From DALYLB01 sp033763135 (GTDB lineage Bacteria; Acidobacteriota; Blastocatellia; RBC074): a DNA stretch of 64,000 bases. A program made the position numbers and the translations under genes. The notes under the pieces are model-generated. The model did not search any database. It worked only from the letters and a program-made list of their open reading frames with translations, and was not told the DNA's origin. Position 1 is the first letter of the stretch. Each line of letters opens with the position of its first letter. The stretch spans positions 1 to 64,000 of the forward strand of contig JANRKY010000370.1 in NCBI GenBank assembly GCA_033763135.1, in the 5' to 3' direction. Positions 35,673 to 45,773 of this stretch are shown piece by piece.

Positions 35673-36908
35673 TTATTTGATTCTGCGCCGGAGCAGATCC
35701 AGCGCGGAGTTGACCGCGAGCGTGCGAATGAACTGCCGATCGCTCGGGAAGAACAGCTTGCGCACCTGCGTCGCCGAATCGTCGGCCAGCGCGAGATAGA
35801 CCAGCCCCACGGGCTTCTCTTCCGTCCCGCCGCCCGGCCCCGCGATCCCCGTCACGCCGATGCCGAAAGTCGATCCCGCACGCCGCCGAATTCCCTCGGC
35901 CATCGCCTTCGCCACCGGCTCGCTCACCGCGCCATGCTCCTCGATCAACTCCTTCGGGACGCCCAGCAGCGCGATCTTCGCCTCGTTCGAATAACTCACC
36001 ACGCCTTCCAGAAAATAGGCCGAACTGCCGGGAACCTCCGTGATCCGCCCGGCGACCAGCCCGCCCGTGCAGCTCTCCGCCGTCGCCACCGTGTACCCGC
36101 GCCATTTGAGCAGCTCCCCGACCACCTCTTCGAGCGTCTGATCCTGCCGCGAATAGACGTACTCGCCGAGCGCCTCCTCCAATCGACCCGCCAACTCCTC
36201 GTTCAACCGATGCGCCTCGGCCTCGTTGCGCGATTGCGCCGTCAGATGCAGCTCGATCTGTCCGTCCTTGAAAAGGATCGTCGTCGTGGGATTCTGGTAT
36301 TGCGTGTAGATCGGCGCGGCCAGTTCGTCCACGCGCGATTCGCCCAGACCGAAGATGCTCAGCTTCCGCCGCACGATATACACATCGCCCACGCGCCCCT
36401 TGAGCACCGGCGCCACGAGGTTGTCGAACATCGGCTTCATCTCGCGCGGCGGCCCGGGCAGCATCACGACCGTGCACGAGCCCTCGTTGACCAGCATCCC
36501 CGGCGCGGTGCCGTTCGGATTCGCGAGGATCTCCGCGCCTTCCATCACCATCGCCTGCCGGGAATTGATCTCCGGCATCGGCATGTTCCGTTTGGCGAAC
36601 CGCTCCCGCAGCGCCGCCAGAATCGCATCATCCAGGACCAGCCGACGCTTCAGCACCCGCGCAAAGATCTTCCGCGTGATGTCGTCCTCGGTCGGCCCCA
36701 GCCCGCCCGTCGAGATGACGATCTCCGACCGCCGCAGCGCGTCCTTGATCGTCTCTTCGAGCCGCCCCTCGTCGTCGCCCACCACCGTCTTGAGCCGCAC
36801 CTCGACGCCCATCGAATTCAGCCGCTCCGTCAACCACAACGAATTGGTGTCCACCCGAAACGGCGTCAGCATCTCCGACCCGATCGCGATAATCTCCGCA
36901 TTTAGCAT
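35673..36908 (-). CDS. cinA: CinA family protein (nicotinamide-nucleotide amidohydrolase)
   Basis: A 411-residue protein. The N-terminal molybdopterin-binding-like (COG1058) domain starts AEIIAIGSEML and has STGGLGPTEDD. The C-terminal CinA domain carries ATAESCTGGLVAGRIT and GVTGIAGPGGG. The C-terminal domain hydrolyses NMN to nicotinic acid mononucleotide in pyridine-nucleotide recycling; the N-terminal domain has ADP-ribose pyrophosphatase activity in some homologues. The start MLNAEII at 36908 matches the family N-terminus. The longer frame to 37103 only overlaps pgpA in another frame. Confidence 0.95.
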   Translation of the reverse strand: MLNAEIIAIGSEMLTPFRVDTNSLWLTERLNSMGVEVRLKTVVGDDEGRLEETIKDALRRSEIVISTGGLGPTEDDITRKIFARVLKRRLVLDDAILAALRERFAKRNMPMPEINSRQAMVMEGAEILANPNGTAPGMLVNEGSCTVVMLPGPPREMKPMFDNLVAPVLKGRVGDVYIVRRKLSIFGLGESRVDELAAPIYTQYQNPTTTILFKDGQIELHLTAQSRNEAEAHRLNEELAGRLEEALGEYVYSRQDQTLEEVVGELLKWRGYTVATAESCTGGLVAGRITEVPGSSAYFLEGVVSYSNEAKIALLGVPKELIEEHGAVSEPVAKAMAEGIRRRAGSTFGIGVTGIAGPGGGTEEKPVGLVYLALADDSATQVRKLFFPSDRQFIRTLAVNSALDLLRRRIK

Positions 36909-36925
36909 AATCGCTGTCTTCCTTG

Positions 36926-37480
36926 TTACACGGCCAGCCACAACATAAACGAAAGCACGACCGCCGCATAGATCCCCGCGACAACGTCGTCCATCATCAC
37001 CCCGAGCCCGCCCTCCAGATCCTGCAGCCGGTCGATGGGATACGGCTTGAACATATCGAAGGCTCGAAAGAGCACGAACCCCGCGACCATCCACCAGCGC
37101 CACGCCGGCCCGAGCCCCGCCAGATACGGCCCAATCAGCGCGAACGAGATCACCTGCCCGCAGACCTCGTCCATCACCACCTGCCCCGCATCCTTGCGCC
37201 CGAAGATCTTCTCCGCCCGCGTCCCCGACCAGATCCCGAGCGCCGCCGTCGCCACGCCGACCAGCAGAAGCAGGTTCTGCAGCAGCACGACCTCGCCCCC
37301 GAACTTCGCGATCAACCCATACGCCATCCCCAGCCCCACCAGCGATCCGAACGTCCCCGGCCCAAAAGGCATGAACCCCACGCCGAACCCCGTGGCGAGA
37401 AATACGGCCAGCCCATCGAGCGGGCCGTTGAGAGTGAGCGATCGGCCACGTTTATCAGCAAAAGGTGAATGTTCAGCCAT
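36926..37480 (-). CDS. pgpA: Phosphatidylglycerophosphatase A
   Basis: A 184-residue membrane protein with three to four hydrophobic segments. It dephosphorylates phosphatidylglycerophosphate to phosphatidylglycerol. Motifs GFMPFGPGTFGSLVG (about 35-49) and VVMDEVCGQ (about 101-109) are the conserved PgpA blocks with catalytic acidic residues. It sits 17 nt before cinA, an arrangement common in many bacteria, and adds a third phospholipid gene to the gpsA-plsY group. Confidence 0.93.
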   Translation of the reverse strand: MAEHSPFADKRGRSLTLNGPLDGLAVFLATGFGVGFMPFGPGTFGSLVGLGMAYGLIAKFGGEVVLLQNLLLLVGVATAALGIWSGTRAEKIFGRKDAGQVVMDEVCGQVISFALIGPYLAGLGPAWRWWMVAGFVLFRAFDMFKPYPIDRLQDLEGGLGVMMDDVVAGIYAAVVLSFMLWLAV

Positions 37481-37502
37481 GGTTTTCGGGCAAAGAAACG
37501 GG

Positions 37503-38879
37503 CTATACCACGCGTGCGACCAGGTCGTAGTCGTGCGCCTCGGCGATCTCGATTTCGATCATGTCGCCGGGCGTTGCGGCGAAGCCGTCGGGCACGTCGT
37601 TGACGAGGACATGGCCGTCGACGTCGGGGGCCTGCGATTCGAGGCGGGCCTGGAGCAGGAGGTCGGTCTCCTGCGAGACGCCTTCGAGCATGGCGCGGAA
37701 GCGGCGGCCGATGAGCGCCTTGTTGCGTCGCTTGGAGATGCGGGCCTGTTCGCGCATGAGTTTCGCGCGGCGCGAACGCATCGTGCGCGCGGGGACCTTG
37801 TCGTCCAGGTCGTAGCCGTGCGTCCCCTCTTCATCGGAATAGGTGAAGACGCCGACGCGATCGAATTCGACGTCGCGGACGAACTGCATGAGCTCCTCGA
37901 AATCGGCGTCGGTCTCGCCCGGGAAGCCGACGATCAGCGTCGTTCGCAGGGTGATCTCGGGAACGAACTGCCGCGCGCGCGCGAGCAGTTTTTCGAGCAG
38001 TTGCCGGTTGCCGCCGCGGCGCATCCGCTTGAGCATGTTGGCGCTCGCGTGCTGGAGCGGCATGTCGAGATAGTTGCAGACCTTCGTCTCTTCGGCCATC
38101 GCGGCGAGCGTCGCGTCGCTGAGCGAGTTGGGATAGGTGTACATCACGCGGATCCACTCGATCCCGTCGACGCGGGCGAGGCCGCGCAGCAGATCGGCCA
38201 GCCCGTCCTTGATGCCGAGGTCGAGTCCGTACTGGGTCGAGTCCTGCGAGATCAGCACGAGTTCGCGGACGCCCTGCGCGGCCAGTTGCTCGGCCTCGCA
38301 AAGGATCGAGCCCGCGCGGCGCGAACGATATTTCCCGCGCATCTGCGGGATCGCGCAGAAGGCGCAGGTATGGTCGCAGCCCTCGGCGATCTTCACATAG
38401 GCGAAGTGTTTCGGCGTCGCGAGCATGCGCGGGGCGGCTTCGTCGTAGAGATAGGTCGGCAGCCCGCGCGTCATCCAGGCGTTTGAGGCGACGAAGGCGG
38501 CGTCCCGGGCGGCGACGGCGGCCGGATCGACCGCGGCGATGATCTTTTCGATCTCGCTCGTGCCGAGGACGGCGTCGACCTCGGGCAGCTGGTTGAGCAG
38601 GTCCTGTCGATAGCGTTCGACCAGGCATCCGGCGACGACCAGTCGCTTGAGATTGCCCGACTCCTTGAGATCGGCCATCTCCAGAATCGTGTTGATCGAC
38701 TCTTCCTTGGCCGACTGGATGAAGCCGCAGGTGTTGACGACCATCACGTCGGCGGCTTCGCGATCGGTCGTCAGTTCATAGCCGTGCTGTTTCAACTGGC
38801 CCATCATCACCTCGCTGTCGACGAGGTTCTTCGGACAGCCCAGGCTGACGAAGCCGATTTTTTGAATCTCAGATTTCAT
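37503..38879 (-). CDS. rimO: Ribosomal protein S12 methylthiotransferase RimO
   Basis: A 458-residue radical SAM enzyme that adds a methylthio group to an aspartate of ribosomal protein S12. The N-terminal domain has the RimO-type SLGCPKNLVDSE with auxiliary-cluster cysteines C15, C51 and C85. The radical SAM triad is C168-x3-C172-x2-C175. The C-terminus carries a TRAM domain (about 390-458). The SLGCPKN wording separates it from MiaB. It lies 22 nt from pgpA. Upstream, an inverted repeat ends 15 nt before the ATG. Confidence 0.96.
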   Translation of the reverse strand: MKSEIQKIGFVSLGCPKNLVDSEVMMGQLKQHGYELTTDREAADVMVVNTCGFIQSAKEESINTILEMADLKESGNLKRLVVAGCLVERYRQDLLNQLPEVDAVLGTSEIEKIIAAVDPAAVAARDAAFVASNAWMTRGLPTYLYDEAAPRMLATPKHFAYVKIAEGCDHTCAFCAIPQMRGKYRSRRAGSILCEAEQLAAQGVRELVLISQDSTQYGLDLGIKDGLADLLRGLARVDGIEWIRVMYTYPNSLSDATLAAMAEETKVCNYLDMPLQHASANMLKRMRRGGNRQLLEKLLARARQFVPEITLRTTLIVGFPGETDADFEELMQFVRDVEFDRVGVFTYSDEEGTHGYDLDDKVPARTMRSRRAKLMREQARISKRRNKALIGRRFRAMLEGVSQETDLLLQARLESQAPDVDGHVLVNDVPDGFAATPGDMIEIEIAEAHDYDLVARVV

Positions 38880-38893
38880 TGGCAGCTTTCAAT

Positions 38894-39070
38894 CTCGGCC
38901 CTGGGACCGCCGAGCACCAGCTCGGCCCTGGGACCGCCGAGCACCAGCTCGGCCTTCTGTTTTCTATCAATTTTTCCTTTGCCGAGAACCGCCGAGCTGG
39001 TGCTCGGCGGTCCCAGGGCCGAGCTGGTGCTCGGCGCTCCCAGGTGCTCGGCGCTCCCAGGGCGCTCCCC
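38894..39070. repeat. Tandem-unit inverted repeat, GGGACCGCCGAGC class
   Basis: The left arm 38894-38954 has repeats of ctgggaccgccgagcaccag followed by ctcggcc. The right arm 38981-39070 carries complements (gccgagctggtgctcggcgg, tcccag units) with extra partial copies. The AT-rich loop is 26 nt. It fills the gap between the helicase stop and the rimO start. It is related to 28079-28141. Confidence 0.9.
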
Positions 39071-39072
39071 GG

Positions 39073-41472
39073 TCAGGCCCGCTCCAATCCCGCGTACTTT
39101 TCGATCATCTTCTTCTGGCCGAAGCCGGGGAAGTTGATTGTCAGTTTGGCGTTTTCGCCTTCGCCTTCGCGTTTGATGATCAGGCCGGTGCCGTATTTCG
39201 CGTGGCGGACGCGCGTGCCGACCTTCAGGCCGCCGCCGGAAGAAGGCGCGGCGTCTTCGGGTTCGCGCCGTTTGGCGCCGCCGCCGCCAAAGGACGGCGT
39301 CTCGACCTTCTTGCCCTGGCGGGCGAAGAATTCGCGGACACTGTCGGTCGAGTTGTTCTTCGGGCCCTGATAGTTGGTGTGTCGTCGGATCGGCGCGGGC
39401 GCGGGCGGCGGCGCGACGGCGCGGGGCGCGCTGCCCGTCGCCGTCTCTCCGGTCTTGGCCGCGTATCGCAGCCAGCTCGGCCCCTTCGAGACGTCTTCGA
39501 GCAGATCGAGCGGAAACTCCATCAGGAACCGGGAGGGTTCGGCCATTTGTTCGTCGCCATAGACGCGGCGCTTCATTGCGTGCGTCAGATAGAGATGTTT
39601 CTCGGCGCGGGTGATGGCGACGTAACAGAGGCGGCGTTCTTCCTCGAGATCGTTGATGCTCTGGTTCGCGCGCGAATGGGGAAAGAGGCCCTCTTCCATC
39701 CCGGCGATGAAGACGACCGGGAATTCGAGCCCCTTGGCCGCGTGCATGGTCATGAGCGTCACTTCGGCTTCCGCCTTGTATTGATCGGTGTCGGAGACGA
39801 GCGCGGCGTGATCGAGAAAATCGCGCATCGATTCATTGCGCTGTTCGGATTCGACGGCGGCGTTGACGAGTTCTTCGAGGTTGAGCAGCCGGGCTTCGGC
39901 CTCGTCGGTCTTCTCTTCCTTGAGCATTCGCTCGTAGCCCGTGTCGATGACGGCGGCCTTGACGACCTCCGAGATCGGCTCGGCGGGGTCGTTGGCCTTC
40001 TCGACGAGGCGATTGACGATGTCGCGAAAGACGGTGAGAACGGTGATCGCGCGCGCGGGCAGTTCGCTGCGCTGCAGGATCTCGCCGATCGCCTCCCAGT
40101 GCGAGAGGCCCGATTCGCGGGCGCGGCGATCGATCTCGTCGGTCGTCGTCCGGCCGATGCCCCGCGGCGGGTTGTTGAGCACGCGCGCCAGCGCGATCGA
40201 ATCGTTCGGATTGAGCGCGAGCTTGAGATACGAAATGATGTCCTTGACCTCGGCGCGCGCATAGAAACTGAAGCCGCCGACCAGATTGTATCGGAGCCCC
40301 GCGCGGCGGCAGGCCTCTTCGAACGAGCGCGACTGGGCGTTCGTTCGATAGAGCACGGCGGCGCGCATGCCGGGCTCGCGGCGCAGGTGCTCTTCGATGC
40401 GGCTGATGATCCAGCGCGCCTCGGCCTCGCCGTCGAGCACCTGCGCGTAGCGAATCTTGTCGCCCTCCTCGGCGTTCGGCCGCAGCCGCTTGTCGAATCG
40501 CTGCGTATTGTTGGCGATGACGCGATTGGCCGCGTCCAGGATGCGCGCGGTCGAGCGGTAATTGTCTTCGAGCTTGATCGTCTTCGTGCCTGGAAAATCG
40601 CGTTCGAAATTGAGGATGATGTTGAAATCGGACCCGCGCCAGCCATAGATCGACTGGCTCTCGTCTCCCACCACGCAGAGGCTGCGGTTTGTCCAGAAAT
40701 CGGCCGGGCGCGAAGCCAGATTGAGCGCGATGTCCCCTTCGACCAGCAGCCGGCAGAGCGAATACTGGATGCCGTTCGTGTCCTGAAACTCGTCCACCAT
40801 CACGTGGCGGAACCGGTTGTGATAATAGCGCCGCGTCTCGGCCGAATGGCGCAGCAACTGCACCGTGCGGATCAGCAGGTCGTCGAAATCGAGCGAGTTG
40901 GACGACTGCAGCCGCTGTTCATAGAGCGCATAGACGCGGGCGATCGCCTCGCGTTTGGGATCGCCGCCGCGCAGGGCATAGGTCTCGGGGTCTTCGCTGC
41001 GATTCTTTGCGCCGCTGATGGCGCTCTGCACCATACGGACCGGCAGCGTCTTGTCGTCGAAGCCGCATTCCTTGATGCAGTTGCGCACGAGTTTCTGCTG
41101 ATCGTCCGCGTCATAGATCGTGAACGACCGCGTGTAGCCCCGGTTCAGGTGCTCGATGTCGCGGCGGAGAATCCGCACGCAGAGCGCGTGAAAGGTCGCG
41201 ATCAGCGGCGAGCTGGTCCGCGATTCGGGCGGCAGGAACTTGTCGACGCGCTCCTTCATCTCGCCGGCCGCCTTGTTCGTGAAGGTCACGGCCAGGATGT
41301 CGTGCGGGCGCACGCCGCACGAAGAGACCATATGCGCGATCCGGATCGTAATGACCCGCGTCTTGCCGCTGCCGGCGCCCGCCAGAATGAGCATCGGCCC
41401 CGACACATTCGTCACCGCCTGACGCTGTTCGGGGTTTAATCCTGCAAGTGGATCTGTTTCGTTCGAAATCAT
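39073..41472 (-). CDS. pcrA: ATP-dependent DNA helicase PcrA/UvrD
   Basis: A 799-residue SF1A 3'-5' helicase acting in nucleotide-excision and mismatch repair and in removing proteins from DNA. It starts LAGLNPEQRQAV, with Walker A AGAGSGKT at 31-38. Also seen are TFTNKAAGEMKER (motif Ia), VDEFQDTNGIQY (motif II), VVGDESQSIYGWRGSD (motif III) and MTMHAAKGLEFPVVF (motif V). The C-terminus has a flexible region and a GTRVRHAKYGTGLI fold that binds RNA polymerase in PcrA. The start is uncertain: ATG 41472 fits the family, and a TTG at 41535 would add 21 residues. An inverted repeat adjoins the stop. Confidence 0.94.
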   Translation of the reverse strand: MISNETDPLAGLNPEQRQAVTNVSGPMLILAGAGSGKTRVITIRIAHMVSSCGVRPHDILAVTFTNKAAGEMKERVDKFLPPESRTSSPLIATFHALCVRILRRDIEHLNRGYTRSFTIYDADDQQKLVRNCIKECGFDDKTLPVRMVQSAISGAKNRSEDPETYALRGGDPKREAIARVYALYEQRLQSSNSLDFDDLLIRTVQLLRHSAETRRYYHNRFRHVMVDEFQDTNGIQYSLCRLLVEGDIALNLASRPADFWTNRSLCVVGDESQSIYGWRGSDFNIILNFERDFPGTKTIKLEDNYRSTARILDAANRVIANNTQRFDKRLRPNAEEGDKIRYAQVLDGEAEARWIISRIEEHLRREPGMRAAVLYRTNAQSRSFEEACRRAGLRYNLVGGFSFYARAEVKDIISYLKLALNPNDSIALARVLNNPPRGIGRTTTDEIDRRARESGLSHWEAIGEILQRSELPARAITVLTVFRDIVNRLVEKANDPAEPISEVVKAAVIDTGYERMLKEEKTDEAEARLLNLEELVNAAVESEQRNESMRDFLDHAALVSDTDQYKAEAEVTLMTMHAAKGLEFPVVFIAGMEEGLFPHSRANQSINDLEEERRLCYVAITRAEKHLYLTHAMKRRVYGDEQMAEPSRFLMEFPLDLLEDVSKGPSWLRYAAKTGETATGSAPRAVAPPPAPAPIRRHTNYQGPKNNSTDSVREFFARQGKKVETPSFGGGGAKRREPEDAAPSSGGGLKVGTRVRHAKYGTGLIIKREGEGENAKLTINFPGFGQKKMIEKYAGLERA

Positions 41473-41589
41473 TTCGTCTATTTCAGTCGTTGTCTTTCCG
41501 GGTGGCCGACAGGCGAAAATCCGCTCGTGAATCAAGCCTCCAAAGATAACGGAAGGGCCGCGAAAAACAAAACGGGCGCCTTCGCCGGC

Positions 41590-42444
41590 TCACCATTTCA
41601 TGAGCGTCGAGATGGTCGTGACGACGGCCGGGTCGTCGGGAAAGATGACCGGCGAAGAGCCGGTCCGCGCGGTGCGGTCGCCTTCGCGGCGAACCATGAC
41701 CTTCACGGGGCAGCCGCAGGCGCTGTAAATGAAGGTCACCTCGCGTTCGGCGCCGTCGGGCCAGACATCGCGGGCGCGCGACTGGGAGCCCTGAATGAAG
41801 ACATCGAGCACGCTCGCGCCGCCGCGGCCGCCGTCGAGTACGAAATTTCCGCCGGCCCCGTTGGCCAAATAGATGTTTAGGCTCTTCGGCCCCGCGGGCG
41901 GCTCGCCCGGATTGCCGATGCGGGCGCGCCAGAATGGACGTCCCGTCGGCCGAAATTTCAGCATGGCCATGCCGGGCTTCTCGCTGCTGACGTGCATGGA
42001 GATCTTCAATCGCCCCTCGGGCGTCGTCTCGCCGTGAGCGTCGAGGATCGCGAACGTCCGTCCCTGCCCGTCATCGGGCTGAGAGACGCGCTCGATCTGC
42101 GCGACGGCCTCGGCGAGCGGCGGATTGTTGCCGCCGAAATCGAACTCCTCGGTCACCACCACCGCCTGCGCGACGGTCATTCGGATGGGCTCCCCCGACA
42201 CGCCCATATCGACCGTGCTCGTTCCCGGCGCGGCCTGCCCAAGATTTGTGGCGCCGGCCGCCGGCGCGGCCTTGTCGGAGGTGAACCGCTCCCAGCCCCG
42301 GAAATAGATGAACGCCGCGGCCGCGAGCATCAGCACAATTCCCGCCGGCGCCGCGAATCGCTTCGCGCCCGCGCTCTCCGCCGGATTCGACGCCGATGAT
42401 TCCCGCCCCGGCTTCGCCTTCTTCGCGTCTTTCTTGCTCTGCAT
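41590..42444 (-). CDS. Single-pass membrane protein of unknown function
   Basis: A 284-residue protein I do not recognise. A lysine-rich cytoplasmic N-terminus (about 1-33) precedes one membrane helix (PAGIVLMLAAAAFIYF). The long extracytoplasmic part has beta-strand-like composition and a C-terminal SACGCP cysteine pair that could form a disulfide or bind metal. It follows the small TPR gene by 12 nt and is probably co-transcribed with it. The pair lies between the helicase and a serine hydrolase, which gives no clear functional clue. Confidence 0.72.
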   Translation of the reverse strand: MQSKKDAKKAKPGRESSASNPAESAGAKRFAAPAGIVLMLAAAAFIYFRGWERFTSDKAAPAAGATNLGQAAPGTSTVDMGVSGEPIRMTVAQAVVVTEEFDFGGNNPPLAEAVAQIERVSQPDDGQGRTFAILDAHGETTPEGRLKISMHVSSEKPGMAMLKFRPTGRPFWRARIGNPGEPPAGPKSLNIYLANGAGGNFVLDGGRGGASVLDVFIQGSQSRARDVWPDGAEREVTFIYSACGCPVKVMVRREGDRTARTGSSPVIFPDDPAVVTTISTLMKW

Positions 42445-42456
42445 ATCTCTTCTTGA

Positions 42457-42801
42457 TTATTCCCTGCAAAATCCCGCGTCGTCCGCGCTCGCCGCCCCGG
42501 CCAGCAGGCCTTCCATATGCTGCCGCGCCTTCCACGCGCCCGTGCGATCCGCGACGGCGATGCCCTCGGTCCAGACGCGGCGCGCCTCTTCGATCTCGCC
42601 CCGGCTCAACAGCGCGGAGCCGAGCATCTGCCAGGCCGACGTGTAGTCGGGCTTGATCCGGATCACGTTGCGCAGCGCCTCGATCGCTTCCGCCCACGCG
42701 GAGAGCTTCGTGTATTCGTTCGCCAGCCCGTACCAGATCATCTCATTCTCCGGCTGGGCCTTCGCCATCGCGACAAAGGCATCGATCCTCGATTGGGACA
42801 T
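42457..42801 (-). CDS. Small TPR protein
   Basis: A 114-residue, all-helical protein with about two TPR units (NEMIWYGLANEYTKLSAWAE and TSAWQMLGSALLSRGEIEEA are the repeat-like parts). Such modules bind peptides or partner proteins; the partner is not known. The start MSQSRID at 42801 is supported by an AGGAGAGGA ribosome-binding site directly upstream; an ATG 8 codons earlier is less likely. It is probably co-transcribed with the membrane protein downstream (12-nt gap). Confidence 0.8.
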   Translation of the reverse strand: MSQSRIDAFVAMAKAQPENEMIWYGLANEYTKLSAWAEAIEALRNVIRIKPDYTSAWQMLGSALLSRGEIEEARRVWTEGIAVADRTGAWKARQHMEGLLAGAASADDAGFCRE

Positions 42802-42819
42802 TCCTCTCCTTCGGAAATC

Positions 42820-42900
42820 ATCCACGAAGCCACACGAAGAAACGCGAAGGAAAGCCTCGTCTTCGCGCTTCTTCGTGTCTCTTCGTGCGGCTTCGTGGAC
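42820..42900. repeat. Tandem-unit inverted repeat, CACGAAG class
   Basis: The left arm 42820-42849 (atccacgaagccacacgaag...) pairs with the right arm 42861-42899 (...cttcgtgcggcttcgtgga). It starts 18 nt upstream of the small TPR gene and ends 8 nt from the serine hydrolase stop. The left arm is nearly identical to that at 10809-10839. Confidence 0.85.
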
Positions 42901-42907
42901 GGAATTT

Positions 42908-44302
42908 TCATTTCTTCATGAACTGCAGATTCTTCACGCGGCCGCCGTTCAGGATCAGGCCGGTCACGCGGTTCGTCGCGTCGCGCGTGAAGCGGATCTC
43001 GGTCATGAAGGCCTTGAATCCGTCATTCCCCTGCGCGATGAGGGCGAGCCGCGCGCCCTTCCCGGGCCGAACCTGAAGCTTGCCGTCCTCCACGACGATC
43101 TGATAGGTCGCGTCGAGTTCCGGGCTGTAAAACGCGCCCGCATAGTCCGCTAATTGCGCGGGCGCCGCGGTCACGACCGGCGGAGGCGTCGCGCCGCGCG
43201 GCGCCTCCGCCCTTGCCTCGACCGGCTTGAGCTTGTCGCCCAGATAAAGATCCACGACCTTGCGCGCGAGCTGCGACGGATTGGCCGATCCCACATTGCA
43301 GAGACAGATGACCGTGAATCGGTGCGCGGGAATCCGCACCATCTCCGTGCGGAAGCCGTAAAAGGCGCCGCCGTGCGCGACGGCCTTCAAGCCGCGGTAC
43401 TCTTCGTTGCCGAGGCCGAAGCCGTAGGCCGTCTCCTCGCCGTTGTTGAGCTTCATTCTCGCGAGCATGGCGTCGCTGAAGCCGGGGCCGCCGACGCGGT
43501 TGTCGTAGAAGTTCCGATCCCAGCGCGCCAGATCCTCGACGGTGGTCAGCAGATTTCCGTCGCCGACCGCGTTGATGTTCTTGATGAACTGGCGAAACCG
43601 TCCCTGCCCCGCGGGCGAATAACTGATCACCCGGTTCTTCACCACGATCGCGCGATCGTCGTTGAAATGGGTGTTGGCCATGCCGAGCGGCTTGAAGAGA
43701 TTCTCGTCGGCGAATTCGCGCAGCGATTTTCCGCTCACGCGCTTGACGATCTCGGCCATCAACACGTAATTCGAATTGCTGTAGAGATACTTCTCGCCCG
43801 GCCGGTAGTTGAGCGCCTGCTGCCGCGCGATCAGTTCGACGGCGGCGTCGTTGTCGAACTGATCCTCGGCGCTTCTGCCCGACATCGCCATCAGTTCCAG
43901 ATAGTCGCGCAGCCCGCTCGTGTGATGCACCAGATGATTGATGGTGATGACGGCCTCGTATCGCGGCAGCGCCGGGATGTACGTTCGGACGTCGTCGTCG
44001 AGCGAGAGTTTTCCGCTCCGCGCCAGCAGCAGAATGCTCGCCGCCGTGAACTGCTTCGAGGTCGACGCGATGTAAAAGACCGACGTCGACGAGAGCGGAA
44101 TGTTGTAATCGAGGTTGGCCGATCCGTATCCTCGCTGATAGACGAGCTTGCCGTCCTGAATCACCCCGAGCGCGCAGCCCGGAGAATCGGGCTTGTCCCA
44201 GGCGGCGAAGAGGCGATCGACCTGCGGCGCGAGCGGGTCCTGCGCCGACGCGGGCAGCGCGCAGAGCATCACCGACACAACGATTCTGACCAGCAGTTTC
44301 AT
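42908..44302 (-). CDS. Secreted serine hydrolase of the beta-lactamase/DD-peptidase family
   Basis: A 464-residue secreted enzyme. The signal peptide is MKLLVRIVVSVMLCALPASA. The class C-like catalytic S-x-x-K is S80-T-S-K83, and a YSN motif follows near residue 167 (YLYSNSNYVLM). The C-terminal about 100 residues form a lipocalin-like beta domain frequent in esterase-like members. The family includes D-aminopeptidases, esterases and class C beta-lactamases; sequence alone does not decide, and resistance function should not be assumed. The start at 44302 has an AAGGAG ribosome-binding site. The gene is divergent from the PQQ-propeller gene (74 nt apart). Confidence 0.88.
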   Translation of the reverse strand: MKLLVRIVVSVMLCALPASAQDPLAPQVDRLFAAWDKPDSPGCALGVIQDGKLVYQRGYGSANLDYNIPLSSTSVFYIASTSKQFTAASILLLARSGKLSLDDDVRTYIPALPRYEAVITINHLVHHTSGLRDYLELMAMSGRSAEDQFDNDAAVELIARQQALNYRPGEKYLYSNSNYVLMAEIVKRVSGKSLREFADENLFKPLGMANTHFNDDRAIVVKNRVISYSPAGQGRFRQFIKNINAVGDGNLLTTVEDLARWDRNFYDNRVGGPGFSDAMLARMKLNNGEETAYGFGLGNEEYRGLKAVAHGGAFYGFRTEMVRIPAHRFTVICLCNVGSANPSQLARKVVDLYLGDKLKPVEARAEAPRGATPPPVVTAAPAQLADYAGAFYSPELDATYQIVVEDGKLQVRPGKGARLALIAQGNDGFKAFMTEIRFTRDATNRVTGLILNGGRVKNLQFMKK

Positions 44303-44376
44303 GGGGTCTCCTTCCGAACGAGGCATGGTAAGATGCGACCGAAATTCCACCGACATTTTGCCACGAGGGAGCGAAG

Positions 44377-45651
<1,275 letters not shown>

Positions 45652-45675
45652 TTCGGGTCGCGAGGGTTCAAAAGT

Positions 45676-45765
45676 GGAATGGACAGGATTTTTCAGGATT
45701 CACAGGATACCGCTCTGACGGGCAATCCTGTGAATCCTGAAAAATCCTGTCAATCCTGTCCATTC
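45676..45765. repeat. Tandem-unit inverted repeat, GGACAGGAT class
   Basis: The left arm 45676-45708 (ggaatggacaggatttttca...) pairs with the right arm 45725-45765 (...gtcaatcctgtccattc). The loop CCGCTCTGACGGG is itself partly complementary. It lies between two convergent genes, 24 nt from one stop and 8 nt from the other. It is the same class and has a similar loop as 55357-55454. Confidence 0.9.
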
Positions 45766-45773
45766 ATTTTCGA

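Noticed and set aside
42908..44302. Antibiotic-resistance beta-lactamase
   Set aside because: The S-x-x-K and YSN motifs fit the broad serine hydrolase family. The C-terminal lipocalin-like domain is more typical of esterases or peptidases.
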